Below are positions 15,833 to 24,079 of a stretch of DNA of 39,397 nucleotides, piece by piece. The DNA comes from Akkermansiaceae bacterium (GTDB lineage: Bacteria > Verrucomicrobiota > Verrucomicrobiia > Verrucomicrobiales > Akkermansiaceae): contig CAIKDP010000099.1 in assembly GCA_903826205.1 (NCBI GenBank), forward strand, positions 1 through 39,397. Reading direction: 5' to 3'. Position numbers and translations under genes: made by a program. The stretch's first letter is position 1; each line of letters starts with the position of its first letter. The notes under the pieces were generated by a model, which ran no database searches, was not told the DNA's origin, and saw only the letters and a program-made list of their open reading frames with translations.

Positions 15833-17812
15833 ATGACTTCGTTCTTACCTGCAAATTGCGCGTTATTTCTGGCCAATGCCGTCAATCTGGCGCCGGTGGA
15901 TTACGCGATTCTCCTGATTTATGTGTTTGTGGTGGTGGCCATCGGCTTTGCGCTCAAGCGCTACATGAAATCCTCCGCGGACTTCCTCACCTCCGGGCGT
16001 TCGATTCCGGCGTGGGTCACCGGGCTGGCCTTCATGTCGGCCAACCTGGGCGCGCTGGAGTTGGTCGGCATGGCTGCTTCGGGTGCCAAATACGGCATAG
16101 CCACTTGCCATTTCTACTGGGTGGGGGCGATCCCGGCGATGGTGTTTTTGGCGGTGTTCATGATGCCGTTTTATTACGGCTCGAAAGCCCGCTCGGTGCC
16201 GGAATATTTGAAGATGCGCTTTGATGAACGGGTGCGCGGGTTGAACTCGATCACCTTTGCGGTGATGACCGTGTTTGCCTCCGGCATCTCGATGAACGCG
16301 CTCGCCAAGCTGCTCAATCAACTGCTTGGCTGGAACTACCACTGGAGTCTCTGGATTTGTTCCGCGGTGGTGCTCATCTACGTGCTCAAGGGCGGTCTCA
16401 CCTCCGCGATTTACACGGAAGTGCTGCAATTTTTCATGATCGTTCTCGGTTTTGCGCCGGTCGTCTATCTGGGGCTCAAGGATGTCGGCGGCTGGGATGC
16501 CATCACCAAGAACCTGGCGGAAGTCTCCGTCAATCCCGCCGCGCAGAATCTTAACGAAAAAGTGTTCAGCGCGGATGCCTGGACCAGCGCTTGGTCGCCG
16601 TTGCTGGCCGGTTCCACGCAGAACCCGATGGGGGTGGATGTCTTTGCCATGGTCTTTGGTCTCGGCTTTGTGCTATCCTTCGGTTACTGGTGCACCAACT
16701 TCCTGGTGGTGCAGCGGGCCATGGCCGCCAAGAACATGACCTCCGCCCGCAATACGCCGCTCATCGCCGCCGTGCCCAAGATGATCATCCCGGTGCTGGT
16801 GATTCTGCCCGGCATGATCGCCGCGGTCCTCGGCAACATGCAGGGGAAAAACTACCGCCTGCCGCAAGCGGAAATCGCCGCCGACAAGTACCCGGCCATC
16901 ATCCAAGTTCTTAAAGCCGAGCCCGCACCGGTCGTCGGTGAGGCTGCAGTCAAGAGTCTTTCCTCCAAACTCGCCGCGGCTGCCGATGCTTCGTTCTTTG
17001 AGCCCAAGGTGGCCGCGCTGGCGGCCTCCGCGCAGACGCTCGATGACGCGGCGCTCAAGCCGGCGATTCAAGCGGCCGTGAGCAACGACTACGACGGCGT
17101 GATTCTTTCGCTGGTGAAGCGCTACTGCCCGACCGGCCTGCTCGGGCTGGCGCTCACCGCGCTGTTGGCGTCGTTCATGTCCGGCATGGCTGGCAACGTC
17201 ACCGCTTTCAACACGGTGTGGACCTACGACCTCTATCAGGCCTACATCGCCCCTAACAAGAGCGACGAACACTACGCCTGGATGGGCCGCGCCATCACCG
17301 TGGTGGGCATCTTGCTCAGCATCGCCTGCGCGTATTTCGCCCGGAATTTCAACAATGCCATGGACATCTGTCAGCTGGTCTTTGGTTTTGTCAATGCGCC
17401 GCTGTTTGCCACCTTCCTGCTCGGCATGTTCTGGAAACGCACCACCGGCACCGGCGCCTTCCTCGGCTTGCTCGGCGGTACCGCCACCTCGGCACTGTTC
17501 CACAGCCTGACCCTTTCGGTGGGCAGCAACCCGGGCGTCAAGGGTGCCTACCTCGGCCTGGTACAAAGGTTCCCCTCGGAAATGGCCCAGAACTTCTGGC
17601 TGGCCACCTTTGCCTTCAGCGTGTGCTTCCTGCTCACGGCCGGCATCTCGCTGGCCACCGCGCGCACCAAGAGCGACGCGGATCTCAAAGGCCTCGTGTA
17701 TTCACTCACGCCTAAACTGGTGGTCGAAAACCAACCGTTCTACCTCAAGCCTGCGGTGCTGGGATCCGTCCTGCTAGGCATCTGCGTCATCCTCAATTTC
17801 ATTTTCTGGTAA
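15833..17812 (+). CDS. sodium/solute symporter (SSS/SGLT family)
   Basis: A 659-residue inner-membrane transporter with about 14 membrane helices, coupling sodium uptake to entry of a sugar or other organic solute. Family marks are YVFVVVAIGF, the SADFLTSGRS loop, ANLGALELVGMAASG, LKGGLTSAIYTEVLQ and LTALLASFMSGMAGN. The ATG at 15833 is preferred over a TTG at 15797. About 80 hydrophilic, Ala-rich residues (roughly 335-418) are inserted between the helix ending LPGMIAAVL and the helix GLLGLALTALLA, where most relatives have a short loop. By analogy with LeuT-fold carriers this is extracytoplasmic loop 4. The divergent sulfatase operon suggests it imports a product of that pathway. Confidence 0.85.
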   Translation: MTSFLPANCALFLANAVNLAPVDYAILLIYVFVVVAIGFALKRYMKSSADFLTSGRSIPAWVTGLAFMSANLGALELVGMAASGAKYGIATCHFYWVGAIPAMVFLAVFMMPFYYGSKARSVPEYLKMRFDERVRGLNSITFAVMTVFASGISMNALAKLLNQLLGWNYHWSLWICSAVVLIYVLKGGLTSAIYTEVLQFFMIVLGFAPVVYLGLKDVGGWDAITKNLAEVSVNPAAQNLNEKVFSADAWTSAWSPLLAGSTQNPMGVDVFAMVFGLGFVLSFGYWCTNFLVVQRAMAAKNMTSARNTPLIAAVPKMIIPVLVILPGMIAAVLGNMQGKNYRLPQAEIAADKYPAIIQVLKAEPAPVVGEAAVKSLSSKLAAAADASFFEPKVAALAASAQTLDDAALKPAIQAAVSNDYDGVILSLVKRYCPTGLLGLALTALLASFMSGMAGNVTAFNTVWTYDLYQAYIAPNKSDEHYAWMGRAITVVGILLSIACAYFARNFNNAMDICQLVFGFVNAPLFATFLLGMFWKRTTGTGAFLGLLGGTATSALFHSLTLSVGSNPGVKGAYLGLVQRFPSEMAQNFWLATFAFSVCFLLTAGISLATARTKSDADLKGLVYSLTPKLVVENQPFYLKPAVLGSVLLGICVILNFIFW

Positions 17813-17845
17813 GACCCGCATCCTACACCCTAACTCCTCACTCTT

Positions 17846-18052
17846 ATGGGACTCGATCTTCGCAAACCAATCGGCATCTTCTTCCTTGTTCTCGGCGTCA
17901 TCCTGGTCGGCCATGGCTTTTTGACCCGCGGCGCGGAAATGTATGCCAAATCCTTGGGCATCAACATCAACCTCAACTGGGGCGCGGTGCTCATCGTCTT
18001 CGGCCTGCTCATGCTCATCCCCGCCCTGCTCAGCAAGGGCGGTGGCGAATAG
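17846..18052 (+). CDS. two-helix small membrane protein downstream of the symporter
   Basis: 68 residues with two hydrophobic segments (about 7-25 and 43-62) joined by a polar loop, and a Lys/Gly tail. It lies 33 bases behind the symporter stop and is probably in the same transcript. I do not recognise a named family. The position suggests a helper subunit or stabiliser of the transporter, but a chance neighbour is also possible. A convergent acs gene begins nine bases after its stop. Confidence 0.6.
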   Translation: MGLDLRKPIGIFFLVLGVILVGHGFLTRGAEMYAKSLGININLNWGAVLIVFGLLMLIPALLSKGGGE

Positions 18053-18061
18053 TGGGCCTGC

Positions 18062-19963
18062 CTAGTCGTCCAAGGTGCTGACATCGCCCTCCGGCAGGCC
18101 TTGGGCCCGGGCCTTGAGCACGCGGCGCATGATTTTGCCAGAGCGGGTTTTCGGCAGTTTATCGATGAAGCGGACTTCCTCCGGACGGGCGATGGGGCCG
18201 AGGTGGTGGGAGACATGCTGACGCAGTTCCTCGCTCAGTTCTTCGCTGGTGGCATACCCCGGGTTGAGCTGTACGTAACAGAAGATGGACTGGCCCTTGA
18301 TCTCGTGGGGCAGGCCGATGGCGGCGGATTCCGCCACCGCCGGATGGGTGATGAGCGCCGACTCCACTTCCGCCGTGCCCAGACGATGCCCGGAAACCTT
18401 GATGACGTCGTCCACCCGGCCGATGATCCAGTAATAGCCGTCCGCATCGCGGCGGGCGGAGTCGCCGGTCATGTATTTGCCGGGATATTTGGTCCAGTAA
18501 GCGCTGACGTAGCGTGCATCGTCACCGTAGATGGTGCGCATCATGGCCGGCCAGGGGTTTTTGAGCACCAAAAAGCCTTCCGCACCATCGGCCACCGGCT
18601 TGCCTTCCTCATCGACAATTTCCGCCTCCTGCCCGAAAAACGGCCGCGTGCCGGAACCGGGCTTGAGCGGCACCACCGGCGTGGGGGTGATGATGAAGGC
18701 CCCGGTTTCCGTCTGCCACCAGGTGTCCATGATCGGACATCTGCCTTTGCCGATGACTTGGTGGAACCACTTCCAGGCCTCCGGGTTGATCGGTTCCCCG
18801 ACCGAACCTAACAGGCGCAGCGACGACAGGTCGTGTTTGTTGGGCCAGGCCTCGCCAAAGCGCATCAGACCGCGGATGGCGGTGGGTGCCGTGTAAAAGA
18901 TCGAGATGCCGAAGCGCTCGATGAGCTGCCACCAGCGGTTAGGGTAAGGATAGGACGGGCCGCCCTCGAACATGAAGGCGGTCGCGCCATTGAGCAGGGG
19001 GCCATACACGATGTAGGAGTGCCCGGTGATCCAACCGGGGTCGGCGGTGCACCAGAAGCGGTCCTCATCGCTGATGTCGAAGACATATTTGAGGGTGGTG
19101 TAGGTGCCGACCATGTAACCGCCGTGAGTGTGCATGATGGCCTTGGGTATGCCGGTGGAACCGGATGTGTAGAGAATGAAGAGCGGATCCTCGGCGTCCA
19201 TCACCTCGGTGGCACATTTGCCATTGGCGATGGGCAGCGCGCACAGGTCGTGATACCAATGGTCGCGCATCGCTTCCATCGGCACCTCATGGGCGGTGCG
19301 TTTGACAACAATGACGTTTTCGACGGTGGGGCAATGTCTGAGGGAATCATCCACGATGCGTTTGAGTTCCACCAACTTGCCGTTCTGGAGACTGCCATCA
19401 CAGGTGATGACCAGCTTCGACTGGCTGTCGGCGATGCGGCCCTGGAGGGCATCGACCGAAAAGCCCCCGAACACCACGGAGTGAATCGCCCCAATCTTGG
19501 CGCAGGCCAGCATGGCAAACACGATTTCGGGCACCCGCCCCATGTAAATGGTGACCCGGTCACCTTTGACAATGCCCATGGCCTTGATGATGTTGGCCAT
19601 GCGGCAGACCTCGCGATTCAGCGAGTAATAGGAGAACGTGCGGTCGAACTTGCCGTCCTCACTTTCCCAGATGAGGGCGAGCTTGTTCTTGCGATAGGTC
19701 TTGAGATGGCGGTCGACGGCATTGTGTGTGATGTTAACCTTGCCACCCACATACCACTTGTAAAACGGCTTGTTGGAGTCGTCCAGAACCTGCTCCCATG
19801 GCTCGAACCACTCGAGTTGTTCGGCTTCCTTTTGCCAAAACCCTTGCAGGTCATTACGGGCAAATTCAGCGGTCGCTTCCCAATCTTTGAGCACGGCTTG
19901 GGCGATGACCTCGGCTGACGGATAGTACACATCACCTTCCATTGGGGGAGTTTCGTTGGACAT
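18062..19963 (-). CDS. acs: acetyl-CoA synthetase
   Basis: A 633-residue AMP-forming enzyme (acetate + ATP + CoA to acetyl-CoA). Motifs in order: YTSGSTGIPK (ATP loop), DTWWQTETG, TGDSARRDADGYYWIIGR, and PKTRSGKIMRR with the regulatory and catalytic Lys at about 610 (K609 in Salmonella and E. coli Acs). The length is slightly below the usual 650. The ATG at 19963 is chosen because the family N-terminus is short; a GTG at 19993 would add ten residues. A possible promoter lies at 19990-20018. Confidence 0.95.
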   Translation of the reverse strand: MSNETPPMEGDVYYPSAEVIAQAVLKDWEATAEFARNDLQGFWQKEAEQLEWFEPWEQVLDDSNKPFYKWYVGGKVNITHNAVDRHLKTYRKNKLALIWESEDGKFDRTFSYYSLNREVCRMANIIKAMGIVKGDRVTIYMGRVPEIVFAMLACAKIGAIHSVVFGGFSVDALQGRIADSQSKLVITCDGSLQNGKLVELKRIVDDSLRHCPTVENVIVVKRTAHEVPMEAMRDHWYHDLCALPIANGKCATEVMDAEDPLFILYTSGSTGIPKAIMHTHGGYMVGTYTTLKYVFDISDEDRFWCTADPGWITGHSYIVYGPLLNGATAFMFEGGPSYPYPNRWWQLIERFGISIFYTAPTAIRGLMRFGEAWPNKHDLSSLRLLGSVGEPINPEAWKWFHQVIGKGRCPIMDTWWQTETGAFIITPTPVVPLKPGSGTRPFFGQEAEIVDEEGKPVADGAEGFLVLKNPWPAMMRTIYGDDARYVSAYWTKYPGKYMTGDSARRDADGYYWIIGRVDDVIKVSGHRLGTAEVESALITHPAVAESAAIGLPHEIKGQSIFCYVQLNPGYATSEELSEELRQHVSHHLGPIARPEEVRFIDKLPKTRSGKIMRRVLKARAQGLPEGDVSTLDD

Positions 19964-19989
19964 AGGGGGTTCTTGAGTGGAAAGAGCGG

Positions 19990-20018
19990 TCACTACACGC
20001 GGATTTGAACGATGTCAA
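19990..20018 (-). promoter_or_regulatory. possible acs promoter
   Basis: Minus strand: TTGACA (20018-20013), 17-base spacer, TAGTGA (19995-19990), then about 25 bases to the ATG. The -35 is perfect and the -10 is poor. Confidence 0.35.
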
Positions 20019-20068
20019 AAAAAATCCGCCCGATCATAACACGCCAGACCCGGGATTCCAGCCAGGGC

Positions 20069-21430
20069 TCAGATGACATGCGCGTCGCCAGGTGCCGGCA
20101 CGATCACTTCCGTGTCCGGCAGGCGGCGCTGGATTTCCCCGCGGAACCATTCGATGGCCGGGCCGTCGCCATGCACCAGAAATGCCTTTTTCGGCCGCAC
20201 CTTCTCAATGTAATCCGCGATGGCCTCGCGCGTCGAGTGACCGCTGAAATCAAAGACGCGCATCTCGCAACGCAGTGGCACCGGCGGATAAGCCGGATCT
20301 AACAGGACATCGTCGCCCGGCGAGGCTTCCCTGATTCTGCCACCTGGCGAGGCGGGGTCGGCATAGCCTACAAAAAACAGGCCGTGACGCTTGTTCTCCA
20401 ACACTCCCTGCCGGGCAAAATTGTTAGACACGGTCTTCTCCGTCATCATGCCGCTGGACAAGGCGTAGATGCAACCCGAAACAAACGGGATGGGTCCGCG
20501 GTGTTTGCCGCCGCCGGTGGCCAGCTCCATGTCAGTTAGAAAATCGAAGCCGGGGAGCCGGCGGCGGGACACTTCGCTGAAGTTGTCGAAAATGTGGGTC
20601 ATTTTGGTGCTCAGCCCGCCGATATAGACCGGGGTTTTGTTGGGGATGAGGTGTTGTCTTTTGAAGCGGTGGAGCATCGCCAGCACTTCCTGGGTCTTGC
20701 CAATGGCAAACACCGGAATCAGCACCGAACCCTTGCGGGCCAGCACGCGGCTGATGGCGTCGGCAAAGGCATCTTCCTCGCCCAGCCGGGTGTAATCCGC
20801 TCTTCGCTCATGGTTGCCACGGGTGGTCTCGACGATGAGGGCATCCACCGGGGCGTCCGGAAACAACGCGCCTTTTTGCAGGGTGGCATCCTCGAAGTTG
20901 ACGTCACCGGTGTAAAGGATGCGTTTGCCTTCGGCCTCGAGGGTGACGCCCACCGAGCCGAGGATGTGTCCGGCATCGTGGAAGGTGGCGCGGATGCTGC
21001 CCGCCGCATCGAGGTCGAAGGGTCGCTCGATACCGCGCCGCTCGAAGGCTTTTTTCAGCGTGTCGAGTTCCCGGTGCTCAAACAACGGATACTCGGTGAT
21101 GCCAAGCTCGATGCGCTTGGATTGCATCACATTGACCGAGTTGTGCAACAGCGCCAGCGCCAGATCCGCAGTCTCCTGGGTGAGAAACACCCTGGCTTGA
21201 GGCTGCGTTTCCAACAAAACAGGCAGGGTTCCCACATGATCGAGGTGGGAGTGGGTGATGATGGCGGAGTCGATGCTGCCGTTATCCAACATTTCATAAT
21301 GGGGGATGGCCTCGGCTCCCTCATGCTTCGGGTGCATGCCGGCGTCCATGACGATGCGCGCCGTGGAGGTTTCCAGCAGATAGGAATTGGCGCCGATTTC
21401 GGCGTGGCGGCAAAGACTCTTGAAAATCAT
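20069..21430 (-). CDS. beta-CASP metallo-beta-lactamase RNase-like protein
   Basis: A 453-residue protein of the CPSF73/YSH1-like bacterial branch, which act as RNA endo- or exonucleases in the cytoplasm. The metallo-beta-lactamase site is THSHLDH (H60, H62, D64, H65), with later ligands in DAGHILGS and YTGDVNFED. The beta-CASP insert follows (SVLIPVFAIGKTQEV), then the closing FSGHS and VHGDG motifs. The protein has the normal length and starts directly with the first beta strand, so the ATG at 21430 fits. It lies upstream of acs on the same strand, 105 bases apart, so co-transcription is possible. Confidence 0.85.
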   Translation of the reverse strand: MIFKSLCRHAEIGANSYLLETSTARIVMDAGMHPKHEGAEAIPHYEMLDNGSIDSAIITHSHLDHVGTLPVLLETQPQARVFLTQETADLALALLHNSVNVMQSKRIELGITEYPLFEHRELDTLKKAFERRGIERPFDLDAAGSIRATFHDAGHILGSVGVTLEAEGKRILYTGDVNFEDATLQKGALFPDAPVDALIVETTRGNHERRADYTRLGEEDAFADAISRVLARKGSVLIPVFAIGKTQEVLAMLHRFKRQHLIPNKTPVYIGGLSTKMTHIFDNFSEVSRRRLPGFDFLTDMELATGGGKHRGPIPFVSGCIYALSSGMMTEKTVSNNFARQGVLENKRHGLFFVGYADPASPGGRIREASPGDDVLLDPAYPPVPLRCEMRVFDFSGHSTREAIADYIEKVRPKKAFLVHGDGPAIEWFRGEIQRRLPDTEVIVPAPGDAHVI

Positions 21431-21453
21431 GTAGGGTTGGGCAAAGCAAACGG

Positions 21454-21482
21454 ACCATGGCCGCGCATGCCACGTCTGTCAA
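21454..21482 (-). promoter_or_regulatory. possible promoter of the beta-CASP gene
   Basis: Minus strand TTGACA (21482-21477), 17 bases, CATGGT (21459-21454), with the ATG at 21430. A second perfect TTGACA at 21551-21546, inside the AT-rich repeat, is followed after 16 bases by TTTATG (21529-21524). Either could drive the gene. Confidence 0.3.
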
Positions 21483-21536
21483 CCCACCCGTTGAAGCAGA
21501 TATCCCTGCCTCTGTGGTCTCTGCATAAATCGGATT

Positions 21537-21616
21537 CACCACCGCTGTCAATTACATAATGACTGGCATTATATACCACCACTGCTGTCAATTATATAAT
21601 GACTGGCATTATATAC
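21537..21616. repeat. AT-rich 40-base tandem repeat with internal palindrome
   Basis: Two copies with a period of 40 bases, differing at a few positions. The core GCTGTCAATTA...TTATA occupies 21544-21575 and 21584-21615. Each copy holds an inverted repeat, ATAATG-ACTGG-CATTAT, extended by one pair in copy 2. It is far more AT-rich than its surroundings and lies between the divergent beta-CASP and pbpC genes, as a regulatory or protein-binding region would. The rest of 21431-21759 shows no gene. Confidence 0.75.
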
Positions 21617-21759
21617 AACTCTACCCAGCCAATTCGCAATTCGGGGGCAGAGAGCCAACCCGGACATCTCCGGCACCACAGATTCCAGAGTGCAGGTTCC
21701 GCTGCCGCCGGACAAACGCGCCTTTGCCCTGTTGTAAATCCCTGCTATCATGCTGCTGT

Positions 21760-24039
21760 TTGAAGCTGTTTTCAGTCTGTCACCGCCGCTGGCTCCGCTG
21801 GGGTTTGCTCCTCAGCGCGGGGGGGGTGTTCGCTTGGTTCGCGCTGCCGTTTGCCGTGCCGCTGCCGGTTGGATTGTTAGAACAAGCGCCGGTTTCACCG
21901 GTATTGCTGGATCGCCATGGCATGCCGCTTGAGCATCTCACCCTGCCGGATGCGACCCGCGCCGCACCGGTGGCTTTGGACGACCTGCCTGCCGAGCTTG
22001 TGGCCTGCACGCTAGCGGCGGAGGACAAACGCTTCTTTGCGCACCACGGCTTGGACCTGCTGGCGATAGCGCGCGCGGTCCGCGATGGCATCAGCCGGGG
22101 CCACGTCACCTCCGGTGCGTCCACCATCAGCCAGCAACTCATCAAGATTTCCTCCCCGCCACAAAATCGTCACCTATGGACCAAAGTCCGCGAAGCCTTG
22201 GCGGCACGGCGGTTGGAAATGACCTGGTCCAAAGCGCAAATTCTCAGCGCCTATTTCAACCGCCTCGATTATGGCAGCCTGCGTTTCGGTCCCGCCGAGG
22301 CCACCCGGTATTATTTTCAAAAACCGCTGGCCGATCTGTCGCTGGCGGAATGCGCACTGCTCGCCGGTTTGCCGCAGGCCCCGTCGCGCCTCAACCCGAT
22401 CAAGCATCCCGCTGCGGCCATCACCCGGCGCAACACGGTGCTCAGCCGCCTTGCCGCGGCGGGAAACTCCGATGAGTCGCGTATTTCCACCGCACGGGCC
22501 GAACCCATCACCCTCCGCCCGCTCAAGGAAACCCGGCCGGCACCGTGGCTCACGACGCAGGCCCGGTTCCGCAATCCCCCGGCGCAAATTTCCACCACCC
22601 TTGATCTGGGCTTGCAGCGCGCGATCTCAAGCATCGTCAGCGAGGAAACCGCCAAACTCAAATCCGCCAATCTCCGTCATGCCGCCGTCGTCGTCATTCA
22701 CAACCCGAGCGGAGACATCCTCGCGCTGGTCTCCTCCGCCGCCTGGGATGATCCACGGGGGGGGCAACTCAATGGCGCCATGCTCCCGCGCTCTCCCGGA
22801 TCCACCCTCAAGCCCTTCACCTATCTGCTGGCACTGGAGCGTGAGCCGCTGACTCCGGCGTCGATGCTGGCGGACATTCCCAGTTCGTTCCGCACGCCGC
22901 AAGGACTGGATCTTCCCGAAAACTACGACCGCGCCTACCGCGGCCCGGTCACGCTGCGCACCGCGCTGGCCTGCTCGCTCAACGTGCCGGCACTGCGCCA
23001 ACTCAATGCCATCGGCGGTGCCGCCCCGCTGTTGGATCTGCTGACCAAGCTCGGGGTCAGCGCTGCCGACGACAACCCGCTCACCTATGGCCTAGGCCTC
23101 ACCCTGGGCAATGCGCCGGTGCGGTTGCTGGATCTAACCAACGCTTATGCCACCCTCGCCCGCGCGGGCATGCATCGGCCGCCAAGGTTGTTTTGCGCGG
23201 TGCCCGGCGCCGCTGATTCAGTTAGGTTATTGGATCCGCTGCACGTTTATCTCATCACCCACATTCTGGCGGATGCCAATGCCCGGGCGCCGGCCTTTCA
23301 GTCCGGCGGTCCGCTGGAGTTGCCCTTTCCCTGTGCGGTGAAGACCGGCACCTCCTCGGATTTTCACGACAATTGGTGCCTTGGATTCACCCCGGAATTC
23401 ACCGTTGGCGTGTGGGCCGGCAACTTTGAAAACCAACCGATGAAAGGCATCTCCGGCGTCACCGGGGCGGCCCCGATTTTCCACCGGGCCATGCTCAGCC
23501 TGTATGCGCAACGTCCGCCGCCCGCGTTCACCCGTCCGCCCGGATTGCTCGACATCACCGTTGATGCCCGCAATGGCAAACGTCTCGCCGATGCCGAATT
23601 TCCCAACAACCCACACGCCCGCCGCGATCTTGCCCCGACCGACCGGTTGCCACCCGCCGCCGCCGCCGCCGACTATGATGCCACCGGCAAGGCGCTGCTC
23701 GATCCCACGTATGCCGCATGGTTTGGCAGCCGCCACAACCTGCGCCGCAGCGAGCTCGCGCTGGACCCCGCACCCGCCGCCCTCGAGCCGCTGCGCATCC
23801 TCAGCCCGGCCGACAATGCCACGTTCTTGTTAGACCCGGAGATTCCCTCCGGTTCCGACCGTCTCCGGCCGGTGACCAATCTGCCCGGCATCGCCCGGTG
23901 GGAATCGGCCACCTTGCGCATCGAGTCCGGCGTTCCCGAACCGGTCATTCATCTGAGCACCGGCACCCATACTCTAACTGCCACCGACCGCCGCACCGGC
24001 AGCCGCCGCACGCTCACCTTGCATGTGAAGCGCTTGTAG
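21760..24039 (+). CDS. pbpC: penicillin-binding protein 1C
   Basis: A bifunctional murein synthase at the periplasmic face. A basic, hydrophobic anchor (HRRWLRWGLLLSAGG) leads into the glycosyltransferase domain with AAEDKRFFAHHG and TSGASTISQQLIK. The transpeptidase domain has SxxK as STLK (about S348/K351), SLN in ACSLNVPA, and KTGTS. A C-terminal BiPBP_C-like domain closes the protein. The frame is open from an ATG at 21559 inside the tandem repeat, but those first 67 residues do not resemble any PBP. I choose the TTG at 21760, giving 759 residues, near the family norm. This start is uncertain. It is convergent with rseP. Confidence 0.85.
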   Translation: MKLFSVCHRRWLRWGLLLSAGGVFAWFALPFAVPLPVGLLEQAPVSPVLLDRHGMPLEHLTLPDATRAAPVALDDLPAELVACTLAAEDKRFFAHHGLDLLAIARAVRDGISRGHVTSGASTISQQLIKISSPPQNRHLWTKVREALAARRLEMTWSKAQILSAYFNRLDYGSLRFGPAEATRYYFQKPLADLSLAECALLAGLPQAPSRLNPIKHPAAAITRRNTVLSRLAAAGNSDESRISTARAEPITLRPLKETRPAPWLTTQARFRNPPAQISTTLDLGLQRAISSIVSEETAKLKSANLRHAAVVVIHNPSGDILALVSSAAWDDPRGGQLNGAMLPRSPGSTLKPFTYLLALEREPLTPASMLADIPSSFRTPQGLDLPENYDRAYRGPVTLRTALACSLNVPALRQLNAIGGAAPLLDLLTKLGVSAADDNPLTYGLGLTLGNAPVRLLDLTNAYATLARAGMHRPPRLFCAVPGAADSVRLLDPLHVYLITHILADANARAPAFQSGGPLELPFPCAVKTGTSSDFHDNWCLGFTPEFTVGVWAGNFENQPMKGISGVTGAAPIFHRAMLSLYAQRPPPAFTRPPGLLDITVDARNGKRLADAEFPNNPHARRDLAPTDRLPPAAAAADYDATGKALLDPTYAAWFGSRHNLRRSELALDPAPAALEPLRILSPADNATFLLDPEIPSGSDRLRPVTNLPGIARWESATLRIESGVPEPVIHLSTGTHTLTATDRRTGSRRTLTLHVKRL

Positions 24040-24079
24040 GCGTGGGGCCAATCACGGGTGGGCATGGCCCTAGGATCCG

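Noticed and set aside
18833..19918. 361-codon plus-strand frame
   Set aside because: Shadow of acs, which is identified with high confidence on the minus strand.
21559..21759. First 67 codons of the longest pbpC frame as true protein
   Set aside because: They begin inside the tandem repeat, are Cys/Tyr-rich without a signal sequence, and do not resemble PBP1C N-termini.
21750..21932. ATG start at 21750 joined to pbpC by a frameshift at the eight-G run (about 21819-21826)
   Set aside because: The unshifted frame already gives a proper basic, hydrophobic anchor upstream of the G-run, so no frameshift is needed.
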